Assembly: GCF_001696605.3 (NCBI RefSeq)
Contig: NZ_CP031716.1
Span: 2,542,001-2,606,000 of the forward strand
From: Acinetobacter wuhouensis
GTDB lineage: Bacteria > Pseudomonadota > Gammaproteobacteria > Pseudomonadales > Moraxellaceae
DNA length: 64,000 nucleotides
Reading direction: 5' to 3'
This document shows positions 18,796 through 28,578 of the stretch, piece by piece. The stretch's first letter is position 1. Each line of letters begins with the position of its first letter. The notes below the pieces were generated by a model that made no database searches, was not told the origin of the DNA, and saw only the letters and a program-made list of their open reading frames with translations. Made by a program: the position numbers and the translations under genes.

Positions 18796-20553
18796 CTAAT
18801 TCAACGGCACAACTCTTAACACTTCTTCTAAAGTCGTCACGCCTTCTAAAACTTTACGTGCCCCTGAAATTCGTAACGGTTCAATCCCTTCTTGCTTCGC
18901 TTGCTGTCTTAAATCATCCAAATTGGCATTGGCACTGATCTTTTGTTTGGCTTCAAGGCTGATTGGCATAAATTCATAAATCCCAACACGCCCTTTATAA
19001 CCTGTATGACGACATTCTTCACAGCCTACAGCTTTATAGACAAAATTAGGCATTTTGGTCTGATAACCAAAAGTCAGATGTTTCCACTCTTGTTCATTAA
19101 TAAAAGTTTCTTGTTTACAACTTGGGCACAGTCTACGAACGAGTCGTTGCGCCAAAACACCTAGAATGGTTGCAGCTGTTAAAAATGGCTGAACGCCCAA
19201 ATCATGTAAACGCGTCAAACTTGAGGGCGCATCATTGGTGTGTAAAGTGGATAGAACCAAATGACCTGTTAGTGCCGCTTGAATCGCCATATTTGCCGTA
19301 TCTTGGTCACGAATCTCCCCGACCATGATAATGTCAGGGTCTTGTCGCATCAGCGCACGAATACCATCGGCAAAACCAAGATCAATGCCTTGATTGACCT
19401 GCATTTGGTTAAAACTCGGCTCTAACATTTCAATCGGGTCTTCAATGGTGCAAACATTGACTTCTTCAGTCGCTAATTGCTTGAGCGATGAATAAAGCGT
19501 GGTAGTTTTACCCGATCCTGTTGGACCTGTGACGAGGATAATGCCATGACTATGTTGTGTCAGTGCTTGCCACTGCGATAATAGATGTTCATCAAAACCT
19601 AATTGTTGGAAACTACGAACCAAAACTTCAGGGTCAAAAATACGCATCACCAACTTTTCACCAAATGCTGTCGGCAATGTTGATAAGCGCAGTTCTGTTT
19701 CTTGCCCTTTTGGTGTACGCGTTTTTAAACGACCATCTTGCGGTTTACGTTTTTCTGCAACATTCATTCGACCTAAAATTTTAATTCGTGAAATCACCGC
19801 AGTGAGTGTGTTGGCAGGCATGTTATAAATCGTATGCAACACCCCATCGATACGGAAACGGATTTTTCCTTTTTCTTTACGTGGTTCAAGATGAATATCA
19901 CTTGCACCCTGTTCAAATGCAAACTGCAAAACCCAATCGACGAGTTTTACAATGTGTTGATCATTGGCATCTGGATTTTGCGTATCGCCCAATTGTAAAA
20001 GCGCTTCTACGCCTTTATTTTCCTTATCATAAGACCCTGATTTTTGTGAATTATTCACTGCACGGCTAACTTGATAATATTCAACCAAATAACGCTGTAA
20101 CTGCTCAGGATTGAGTAAAACTTTTTCAATTTTCTTCGGGCTTAAACTACGTTCTAAGTTATGTATCCAATCGGTGGTAAATGGTTGTGCTGTACCAATC
20201 AGAATCTTATCCGCACTCACCTCCACGGCAAGAATTTTATTTCTCAATGCGAATTCTTGTGACATCACACTGGTTAATGAAGTCACATCTGCTTTTAATG
20301 GATCAATAGTAAATAAATTGATCTGGGCTTTTTCTGCTAACCATTCGCTCAATGCTGTGAGTGTTAATCGTTTGATTGGATCTTTGGCATCAGGCAATTT
20401 AAAATGCGCAATCCATTGCAGAGGATGCCATTTCAACTGCTCACGCTGACGGTGTGTAGTTTGAATCAATAACTTTTCACGTTCGGTGATACGCTCATCT
20501 TTTAATAATTGTTCTAAACACCAAGCTGTATCGATTTCAAAATTAAATTGCAT
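18796..20553 (-). CDS. GspE/PilB-type secretion ATPase
   Basis: This is a 585-residue cytosolic hexameric ATPase of the type II secretion/type IV pilus family. It has an N-terminal N1/N2-type region (1-190), the ASDIHLEPR motif near residue 215, Walker A GPTGSGKTT (Lys349), the Asp box, Walker B (DIIMVGEIRD), a His box, and a four-cysteine zinc motif (CPSCK and CEECRHTGY). Motifs are complete. The gene stands alone without other gsp or pil genes, which fits the scattered T2SS genes of Acinetobacter. Whether it drives the T2SS (GspE) or a pilus cannot be settled from sequence. Confidence 0.87.
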   Translation of the reverse strand: MQFNFEIDTAWCLEQLLKDERITEREKLLIQTTHRQREQLKWHPLQWIAHFKLPDAKDPIKRLTLTALSEWLAEKAQINLFTIDPLKADVTSLTSVMSQEFALRNKILAVEVSADKILIGTAQPFTTDWIHNLERSLSPKKIEKVLLNPEQLQRYLVEYYQVSRAVNNSQKSGSYDKENKGVEALLQLGDTQNPDANDQHIVKLVDWVLQFAFEQGASDIHLEPRKEKGKIRFRIDGVLHTIYNMPANTLTAVISRIKILGRMNVAEKRKPQDGRLKTRTPKGQETELRLSTLPTAFGEKLVMRIFDPEVLVRSFQQLGFDEHLLSQWQALTQHSHGIILVTGPTGSGKTTTLYSSLKQLATEEVNVCTIEDPIEMLEPSFNQMQVNQGIDLGFADGIRALMRQDPDIIMVGEIRDQDTANMAIQAALTGHLVLSTLHTNDAPSSLTRLHDLGVQPFLTAATILGVLAQRLVRRLCPSCKQETFINEQEWKHLTFGYQTKMPNFVYKAVGCEECRHTGYKGRVGIYEFMPISLEAKQKISANANLDDLRQQAKQEGIEPLRISGARKVLEGVTTLEEVLRVVPLN

Positions 20554-20725
20554 TGTTATCTATCCCCAAAACTAGAACTACTATAGCAAAATTAGCTTTT
20601 ATATCACTTGAATTTTTATTGTTCCTTTCATCTTTTGAATAAACTCAAAAATAGCTTATGTTTTTATGAACTTTGTTATACATTTAAAAGACTTAATTAA
20701 TTCATGGTTTTATTTGGGGAGAGCT

Positions 20726-21985
20726 ATGAATTTTATATCATTAAATCCGTTATCTCTTAATTCTTATACAGATTTTTTGACGATCATTGCTGCGGCTTTG
20801 GGTTGCGGACTTTTGATTGGTTTAGAGCGTGAACGCAGTAAACAACGTGAGAATCAGCATAGTTTTGCAGGTTTACGTTCTTTTGCAATTTGTGCGCTAT
20901 TGGGCGCGGTTTGTTTTATTTTTGGTCCCTATTTCGGCATTATTGGCGCACTCGCTGTGACGGGCATTGCAATATATTCACTGAAAAATCAGATTGATGA
21001 TCCTGGGGTTACCACTGAAATTGCGTTTGTTTTGACTTATTTTATCGGGGCAATGTGTCTGTGGAATATTTCCTATGCAGCAGGTTTATCCGTTATTTTA
21101 ACGATTTTACTCATGACCAAACATTCTATGCACGGGATTGCTGGAAAATGGATTACCGAAGCAGAATTTAGGGATGGTATTTTTCTACTGGCTTTGCTTT
21201 TAATTGCGTTACCTTTAACTCCAAACAAACCGTTTTGGGGTTCAGTGCTCAATCCTTATGTCATTTTAAAATTACTCACTTTAATTTTAACTGTTCAAGC
21301 TCTTGCACATATTGCCAAACGTTTATTGTCCTCAAAAAATGCCATGATGCTCTCCTCTTTGGCTTCTGGCTTTGTTTCCAGTACTGCAACGATTGCAAGT
21401 TTAGGTTTAGAGGTTCGTAATGGTCGTGCTGATGCAAAAGCCAATGCTGGTGCAGCATTGATGTCTTGTGTGGCAACACTTTTACAACTTTTGATTATTG
21501 TCATTGGGATAAGTTTGTCGTGGTTTAAAGTCATTCTTCTTCCAAGCCTTATTGCCATGTTGATTTTGATCATTTTCTCGGTATGGTTCATGCGCAGTTC
21601 TCAAACTTTAGAAAGTGTTCAACAGTCAGACAGTCGGATGTTTAGTTTAAAAGAGGCTGCGATTATTGTTATTTCGTTAACGGTGATTCAAGCGGGTGTC
21701 TATGGGCTGAATGTTATTCTTGGTGATGCTGGGTTAATTGCGGGAACGCTTTTGGCATCTTTGTTTGAAATTCATGGCGCGCTTTCAACAATTGTGATTC
21801 AAGGCGAGCCTAGTAATTCAGTTTTAGCTTGGGCATTTGGACTTGGTTTGGGCGCACACGCAATTGCAAAATCGGTCAATGCTCTCCTTACAGGTGGAAC
21901 ACGTTTTGCTTTAGTTTTTGCTCCGATTCAAATTTTGCATATGACGATTTTTGTCCTGATTTTTTTCTGGATGCTCAATTTGTAG
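20726..21985 (+). CDS. MgtC/SapB and DUF4010 membrane protein
   Basis: The 419-residue polytopic inner-membrane protein starts at the ATG at 20726, which has GGGGAGAG upstream; an ATG at 20666 in frame has none. The N-terminal third is MgtC/SapB-like (LGCGLLIGLERERSKQ and SFAGLRSFAICALLG), and the C-terminal two thirds are DUF4010 with about ten helices. The function is unknown. Its stop codon lies only 5 nt from the oldest CRISPR repeat, so no separate terminator follows and its transcript would run into the array antisense. Confidence 0.87.
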   Translation: MNFISLNPLSLNSYTDFLTIIAAALGCGLLIGLERERSKQRENQHSFAGLRSFAICALLGAVCFIFGPYFGIIGALAVTGIAIYSLKNQIDDPGVTTEIAFVLTYFIGAMCLWNISYAAGLSVILTILLMTKHSMHGIAGKWITEAEFRDGIFLLALLLIALPLTPNKPFWGSVLNPYVILKLLTLILTVQALAHIAKRLLSSKNAMMLSSLASGFVSSTATIASLGLEVRNGRADAKANAGAALMSCVATLLQLLIIVIGISLSWFKVILLPSLIAMLILIIFSVWFMRSSQTLESVQQSDSRMFSLKEAAIIVISLTVIQAGVYGLNVILGDAGLIAGTLLASLFEIHGALSTIVIQGEPSNSVLAWAFGLGLGAHAIAKSVNALLTGGTRFALVFAPIQILHMTIFVLIFFWMLNL

Positions 21986-21990
21986 TGGTT

Positions 21991-24900
21991 TTTCTAAGCT
22001 GCCTATATGGCAGTGAACCTACACCTGTATTTCGTGGAACTTACCACAATTTTCTAAGCTGCCTACATGGGAGTGAACAGCGTAAATGGCGGGCGGATTT
22101 TCATTTAGTTTTTCTAAGCTGCCTACATGGCAGTGAACAGGAACAAGCCGAGGATTGATCCAAAGAGCGCTTTCTAAGCTGCCTATATGGCAGTGAACCC
22201 TGTGGTGTATTACCACTCTCAACAATTTGCTTTCTAAGCTGCCTATATGGCAGTGAACACGCCACAATTGACGACCATTGCCCGCAATGTTTTCTAAGCT
22301 GCCTATATGGCAGTAAACATTCTTGCTTAACAAGGTCTGCTACTTCTTGATTTCTAAGCTGCCTACATGGCAGTGAACAAGCACCCCCATTGGTGGGGTT
22401 GACTTATAAATTTCTAAGCTGCCTACATGGCAGTGAACACACACCATCCAATGTTTATGCGTCAGCATAATTTCTAAGCTGCCTACATGGCAGTGAACTT
22501 GGGATTGGCTTTTCTCTCATATCAAGCAATTTTCTAAGCTGCCTACATGGCAGTGAACCGACACCAAGAATGCTGAACTTTGGAGAAAATTTTCTAAGCT
22601 GCCTACATGGCAGTGAACCGGAATTGTCGGCTTTGCTTTCTGATGGTGAATTTCTAAGCTGCCTATATGGCAGTGAACAGAAATTGACTTTAACCAACAA
22701 CTGCCGTCTTTTTCTAAGCTGCCTATATGGCAGTGAACGTACTTTTTCAGGTTTTGGCTCAGAAGTGGAATTTCTAAGCTGCCTATATGGCAGTAAACCC
22801 TGACCAATTGCTCCTGAAGTAGGATCCATTTTTCTAAGCTGCCTATATGGCAGTGAACGACTTTATAATTGAAACAAAGGAAAGAATTGATTTCTAAGCT
22901 GCCTATATGGCAGTGAACGGGGTGGGTGGAAAGTGAATAAAATATTGTATTTTCTAAGCTGCCTACATGGCAGTGAACTGAGCGCTACAATGGGCAAGGC
23001 GAAACTATTATTTCTAAGCTGCCTACATGGCAGTGAACTTGCCAACTTGCCTTTACGACCGCCTGACCATTTTCTAAGCTGCCTACATGGCAGTGAACGC
23101 TCAATCAAAAAAGTTTGAACCTGCAGTCGATTTCTAAGCTGCCTACATGGCAGTGAACCATAATACATCTCGCCTTCTTCATTAATGTTCTTTCTAAGCT
23201 GCCTACATGGCAGTGAACTTGCTCTTGACGTGCTTTTTTCCATCCACCTTTTTCTAAGCTGCCTACATGGCAGTGAACACCAGAGAACGTGGACTTTTTC
23301 ATGCTTCGCATTTCTAAGCTGCCTACATGGCAGTGAACAGGAAAAAGAAAAAATTTAATTTATGTTTGGATTTCTAAGCTGCCTACATGGCAGTGAACTT
23401 GCTTCTTCTTTCATACGTTTTTTTTGGTCGTTTCTAAGCTGCCTACATGGCAGTGAACTTTATATAATGAGTTGTAATTTGAGGATTAAATTTCTAAGCT
23501 GCCTACATGGCAGTGAACAGAACGTGCATTGTGGCGCAAATGGTGAAGCATTTCTAAGCTGCCTACATGGCAGTGAACCCTCAGTCGCAGTTTAACTACA
23601 AAATCGCATATTTCTAAGCTGCCTACATGGCAGTGAACACAAATAAATACTAGTAAACATGTTAACTGTATTTCTAAGCTGCCTACATGGCAGTGAACTT
23701 TCTCTCCCTAGCTCTGTAAATATGTACATTTTTCTAAGCTGCCTACATGGCAGTGAACAGGAATACAAAAATGAAATTAACAACTGAAGCTTTCTAAGCT
23801 GCCTACATGGCAGTGAACATTTACAGTCAGGAGCGTCGCCCTTTCACGGCTTTCTAAGCTGCCTACATGGCAGTGAACCAACATAGTTATTTGCTTGAGT
23901 TACTTCCTGCTTTCTAAGCTGCCTACATGGCAGTGAACCTTTAGCTGTTGCAACTCAATCCTTGCTTGATTTTCTAAGCTGCCTACATGGCAGTGAACTG
24001 CTTAAGTCTTTTAAAAAAGAGATTCCTGCTTTTCTAAGCTGCCTACATGGCAGTGAACGCTTTAAATCTTTTGGATTAGGACAAACAACATTTCTAAGCT
24101 GCCTACATGGCAGTGAACCAATTACTCGGTTTTATTGCTTTGATCATTGCTTTCTAAGCTGCCTACATGGCAGTGAACTATTGTTTCTGCCTTGGCTTTC
24201 GCCATTACTTTTTCTAAGCTGCCTACATGGCAGTGAACTCGAACGGTCTGAAATAGTGATGACCAGTAAATTTCTAAGCTGCCTACATGGCAGTGAACAC
24301 TTTATAACGGTGCAAAAAATGTTTTAATTATTTCTAAGCTGCCTACATGGCAGTGAACTAGATAATTCTAAAATCATAGGGTTTTTTGAAGTTTCTAAGC
24401 TGCCTACATGGCAGTGAACCTGCCGTTTCTATCAGATTAACAATGAATGCATTTCTAAGCTGCCTACATGGCAGTGAACCATTTGTAAAGCTCGTGGAAA
24501 TCGACTTCAACTTTCTAAGCTGCCTACATGGCAGTGAACGTCCACACCGACACCTTTTATGCGTCCTTGGTTTTCTAAGCTGCCTACATGGCAGTGAACA
24601 ATTAAGCCGATTTAAACCACAAGCACTATCATTTCTAAGCTGCCTACATGGCAGTGAACCGGAACTCAAAATGAACGAGGAAATAAAGATTTTTTCTAAG
24701 CTGCCTACATGGCAGTGAACAAGAGCTATGTCCCAGTTGTCATGTTTCATATTTTCTAAGCTGCCTACATGGCAGTGAACTTTTGGAAACTCGTCCTTTT
24801 CAGGCATTAAGATTTCTAAGCTGCCTACATGGCAGTGAACAATTGAAAGAGATCCGAGCAACTGATGGTTCATTTCTAAGCTGCCTACATGGCAGTGAAC

Positions 24901-25680
24901 TTTAGCTCGTATGTTGGATTGGTCTAAAGCTTTTTCTAAGCTGCCTACATGGCAGTGAACACCTTTCCCGAAAGGCGCTCAAATCAGTAATGTTTCTAAG
25001 CTGCCTACATGGCAGTGAACAATTGTGCCGCGTCTAAGTTCAGCAGCAACACTTTCTAAGCTGCCTACATGGCAGTGAACCCAGCAAGTTTTCTTTATAA
25101 GCAAAGTCGCATTTTCTAAGCTGCCTACATGGCAGTGAACGACATTGCACGTGTATTTAATGCGCTTGCACATTTCTAAGCTGCCTACATGGCAGTGAAC
25201 GAAACTCATGCAAAATTGTACTTGGCTCAACTTTTCTAAGCTGCCTACATGGCAGTGAACTGGGTCCATGTCGTTGTTATCTGCAATTACCATTTCTAAG
25301 CTGCCTACATGGCAGTGAACATGCGCGAATACGTTTTAAGACTCGGCCAGATTTTCTAAGCTGCCTACATGGCAGTGAACAATATCAACGAACTTGTTGT
25401 CATGATCTGTATTTTCTAAGCTGCCTACATGGCAGTGAACAAAAAGCTCGCAGAAATGCAGTTTGCCTGGGATTTCTAAGCTGCCTACATGGCAGTGAAC
25501 AAAAACTTCTTAGATGCTGTTGAGCAGTGTAATTTCTAAGCTGCCTACATGGCAGTGAACATAAATATAACGAAGGCGCAAAACTTTATGTTTTTCTAAG
25601 CTGCCTACATGGCAGTGAACGAGCCGCCCAACCTTCTAACTTTTGTCTATCTTTTCTAAGCTGCCTACATGGCAGTGAAC
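21991..25680 (-). CRISPR. Type I-F CRISPR array, 62 repeats and 61 spacers
   Basis: The 28-bp repeat recurs every 60 bp. On the plus strand it starts TTTCTAAGCTGCC, continues TACATGG or TATATGG, and ends CAGTGAAC. Read on the minus strand this is the usual I-F repeat with stem CTGCC/GGCAG and 3' handle CTTAGAAA, so the array is transcribed right to left from the leader beside cas6f. Counting the periodic copies gives 62 repeats. Spacers are 32 nt except two of 33 nt (24359-24391 and 24660-24692). Right-hand repeats are uniform TACATGG. Variants gather at the left, old end: TATATGG in repeats 1, 4-6 and 12-16, CAGTAAAC in repeats 6 and 14, and a C-to-G change in repeat 2. No spacer duplicate was noticed. 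Confidence 0.99.
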
Positions 25681-25811
25681 TGTAATTTTACAGCAAAAAA
25701 TAAAGTTATAACAGTGAGTTAAACCTTAAAATCCATAAAAGACCCAAGTTTCACCCCACGTTTATAACCTATTGATTTTATTAGACTGTTAAAGAGTGAA
25801 AAAAGATTGGG
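25681..25811 (-). promoter_or_regulatory. CRISPR leader with IHF site
   Basis: This 131-bp AT-rich region lies between cas6f and the first repeat, at the growing end of the array. The minus strand at 25765-25777 reads AATCAATAGGTTA, a perfect match to the IHF consensus WATCAANNNNTTR, about 85 bp from the first repeat. IHF bending of the leader is known to assist spacer integration in type I-E and I-F systems. A promoter for the array transcript should also lie here; no single clear one was chosen. Confidence 0.8.
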
Positions 25812-26426
25812 TTAAAATTCAGGTACAGTCGATACCGAACTTAAACCATAAGTGCTAAAAACCTGAGTTTCAGATTTTGTCGCAGATTTCTTTTCAATAA
25901 AAAGTTTAAAGTAATTTTTATCCTTTAATTCTAAATTAGGCGCTGTACTATCACTCAACATTTGAATAAAAGGCAAATTGGTACTTTTCACAAATTTCCG
26001 ATAATGCGCTAAAGCATTTTCATAATCGTAACGCCCATTTTGAGCTTCAGCACGTGCTAAGCGCTCTGCACTGCTTTTCACCTGTTTGCGCTTATATATT
26101 GCATAACCCGTTACTTTGTCATCAGGAACAGTCTTAATTGAACTAATATGTACATAGTCCAAATAACGTTCTAACCACTTTTGCACCTCAACACAGGTTA
26201 AATCATTTTCTGATTGCGCAAAAATCCGTAATTTCTCACCGACAAAACCGTTTCCCTTGTTATAGTCAAAGCGATATTCAGGAAATGAAAATCCGACATT
26301 CACTTTATTATCAGCATCTTTCATACTTGCCAGAGCAAGATGTAATTGCTTATAAACTTTAGACCATAAAAAGTGGATTGAAATATCATCATCAGGCAGA
26401 AATTTAATTTCCAGATAATATTTCAT
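25812..26426 (-). CDS. cas6f: CRISPR endoribonuclease Cas6f (Csy4)
   Basis: Cas6f cuts the array transcript at the base of each repeat hairpin and stays bound to the 3' end of the crRNA as part of the I-F Cascade. The 204-residue protein has His29 in YKQLHLAL, the same position as the catalytic His29 of P. aeruginosa Csy4 (recalled). The C-terminus STYGLSSVSTVPEF aligns with the family's closing YGLS...PEF/PWF. It is slightly longer than the P. aeruginosa protein. Its start overlaps the csy3 stop by 1 nt. Confidence 0.95.
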   Translation of the reverse strand: MKYYLEIKFLPDDDISIHFLWSKVYKQLHLALASMKDADNKVNVGFSFPEYRFDYNKGNGFVGEKLRIFAQSENDLTCVEVQKWLERYLDYVHISSIKTVPDDKVTGYAIYKRKQVKSSAERLARAEAQNGRYDYENALAHYRKFVKSTNLPFIQMLSDSTAPNLELKDKNYFKLFIEKKSATKSETQVFSTYGLSSVSTVPEF

Positions 26427-27466
26427 TATTTATCGCTCTCCCCAAACACACCACCACGAACCAATACTGCCATTACATAATGCTGCTGTTCTAAATCAGG
26501 TGCTTTACCTTCATTGACCCATGCATCAAATAAACTATAAAAATCTTTCTTTTCTTTAGGCTGACGATATGCTTTACCTTCAGAAGTCACTGAACCATAA
26601 GGTTCAACAGCAATTGGCTTTTCTGCATTTGGATACCATGTATCAATCGTGCGCAAAGCATTACCAATTTTCTGTGAATGCATACCTGCTTCTTTATTTT
26701 CAAAGCTATATAAAGTTTTACTTTTCGCACCTTTTGAATTGCTTGCATCCAAAATCAATTCTTGTGATGGATAAACCTCCTGCCCTTCACCCAAGCGCGC
26801 AAAACCCGTCACTTTAAGCAAAACATGCTCGTCACCATTGAGACCGACCTGTAACCAGTCCGCTAATTTTTTCAATTCAGCTTGCTGATCCTGATGAACA
26901 GCCGCTTGATTTAAACGATTATTCAGCGCATCAAAGTTTAAGGTTTCCGCAGCTTTCCCATCAACAATACGCGCAACGGAAACACTGACATTTTCAGCCC
27001 CGATACGATTGCGCCATAAAAAACGCCCATTGGCTAAATTCACTGCATAACGACTCGCCAGTTCTGTAAATTTATTTTCAGCTTGATACCCAGAAACAAC
27101 TGCATCCAAACGCTCTGCGAAAGCAACATCATTACACGCTGATGGTTGTCCTACATTAGGCAAAACACGTAAGGTAAAACTAACTGCGACTGTATCCTTT
27201 CCTTGTGGCAATGCAGCGACATCAACTGTCTGCAAATTAGCTTTATTTACCGCAGCATCAATATAAGCAGGATCGACCTCTTTACTGTTTTTAGGGCGGT
27301 TAGAAATCGTACCACGAACCGATTTTTCCTGAATCACAATCGCCTTATTGCCTGCTCCTTGTGCAATATCTCCCCAATTCACCGCAGACATACGTCCATC
27401 AGATGGATCTAAATGGCGGTTAAATGAAAGTACCGATGCCGTTTTTAATTTCTCGTTTTTAGCCAT
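26426..27466 (-). CDS. csy3: Type I-F Cascade backbone Cas7f (Csy3)
   Basis: The 346-residue Cas7f forms the six-copy backbone that holds the crRNA spacer and kinks out every sixth base. It is recognised from the start KTASVLSFNRHLDPSDGRMS and the position between csy2 and cas6f. It is 2 nt downstream of the csy2 stop and overlaps cas6f, in a tightly coupled operon. No truncation is seen. Confidence 0.95.
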   Translation of the reverse strand: MAKNEKLKTASVLSFNRHLDPSDGRMSAVNWGDIAQGAGNKAIVIQEKSVRGTISNRPKNSKEVDPAYIDAAVNKANLQTVDVAALPQGKDTVAVSFTLRVLPNVGQPSACNDVAFAERLDAVVSGYQAENKFTELASRYAVNLANGRFLWRNRIGAENVSVSVARIVDGKAAETLNFDALNNRLNQAAVHQDQQAELKKLADWLQVGLNGDEHVLLKVTGFARLGEGQEVYPSQELILDASNSKGAKSKTLYSFENKEAGMHSQKIGNALRTIDTWYPNAEKPIAVEPYGSVTSEGKAYRQPKEKKDFYSLFDAWVNEGKAPDLEQQHYVMAVLVRGGVFGESDK

Positions 27467-27468
27467 GA

Positions 27469-28578
27469 TTAATATTCCTCTTCTTCTGATTCAAATTCGA
27501 TAGATTGGTTTTCACTGTCATTATTAGACAATGATGTTAAGTTCTGTTTTGGTGCAAAAGGCTGTACAAGTTCGTATACGCCCTTTTCAGGTTCTGAATT
27601 GTAATTCCATAAAATGTCTGTAATATTTTCAATACGATGCGGGCTTTTCCATTCAGCAAGACTAAGCAAAGTTTCTACAAAAGTTGCTGGATATTGGTCA
27701 TTACGCAAACCTTTAATAACACCCTGCTCCTGCATATCTGTTAAAGCGGCATAACCAATTGGAATAGGCACAAGCCAGCCTTTTAAATGTTCAGGGCGAC
27801 TGCGGACTTTCCAGCTCCCCAATTTTTCCTTAGCATCCTCTGCTTCTAAACTTTCATCATTTTCGGTACTGACAAAATTTAAGCGCTGAATATCCAATAA
27901 GGTATCAAGCAAATTTGGCTCAGTCTTTTGTGTTGAAACATAGTTTGGATATTGCTTAAGCCATGCTTGATGTGCCAATAAAACCTCTTGTCGATGCTGT
28001 AAAGCAAAACCAGGCAATACATAACGACGCAATGCTTTAGTTTTTTCTTCAGCTCCGCTCCGTGACCAATTGATTAATTTCGGCTGAATACGTTTATGCG
28101 GAAAAATAGAGCCCCCTGCTAAACGCATGCCGTAAATGAATTGATTGATCTTTTTCAATAAGGCTTGACTTGTTTCAGATAAATCTTCGTCATTGGCTGA
28201 TAAATGTTGTTCTAAGCCCTCACCCGTGAAACCAATCACCAAACTGACTTCAATATGCCCTTTACCCTCTTCAATCATTGCGGGTGTAGAACCATCTGCC
28301 TTTAAAGGATGACGCGCTAAATTGAGCTGATAAGGTGAATAACGATAGCTGCTACTTTTTGTCACTTGTGGTGTAAATTGATGTGAAATAATACCAATAC
28401 CGCAGCATTCCACTTCTCGATAAGCATCAATCGTATTTAACTGACGTTGCAAATTATGCATCAAACCTGTAAATGCACTCGGTGCAGGAAATCCCCATGT
28501 CAAATAACTACTGATAATAGATACGTTTTCAACATTCAAGCGCACGACATACAATGCTTTCGGATAGGAATATGACAT
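27469..28578 (-). CDS. csy2: Type I-F Cascade Cas5f (Csy2)
   Basis: The 369-residue Cas5f binds the 5' handle of the crRNA together with Cas8f. The start is placed at the ATG at 28578, which overlaps the csy1 stop in TAATG; a longer reading to 28632 would lie inside csy1. The motif WGFPAPSAFTGLMHNLQRQL near the N-terminus is characteristic of Csy2. An acidic tail (SIEFESEEEEY) ends the protein. Confidence 0.95.
   Translation of the reverse strand: MSYSYPKALYVVRLNVENVSIISSYLTWGFPAPSAFTGLMHNLQRQLNTIDAYREVECCGIGIISHQFTPQVTKSSSYRYSPYQLNLARHPLKADGSTPAMIEEGKGHIEVSLVIGFTGEGLEQHLSANDEDLSETSQALLKKINQFIYGMRLAGGSIFPHKRIQPKLINWSRSGAEEKTKALRRYVLPGFALQHRQEVLLAHQAWLKQYPNYVSTQKTEPNLLDTLLDIQRLNFVSTENDESLEAEDAKEKLGSWKVRSRPEHLKGWLVPIPIGYAALTDMQEQGVIKGLRNDQYPATFVETLLSLAEWKSPHRIENITDILWNYNSEPEKGVYELVQPFAPKQNLTSLSNNDSENQSIEFESEEEEY

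Noticed and set aside
22019..25293. Many open frames of 60-170 residues in the CRISPR region with repeated FLSCLHGSE, SLPCRQLRN or VHCHVGSLE text
   Set aside because: These are translations of the CRISPR repeat every 20 codons; the 60-bp period keeps frames open by chance.
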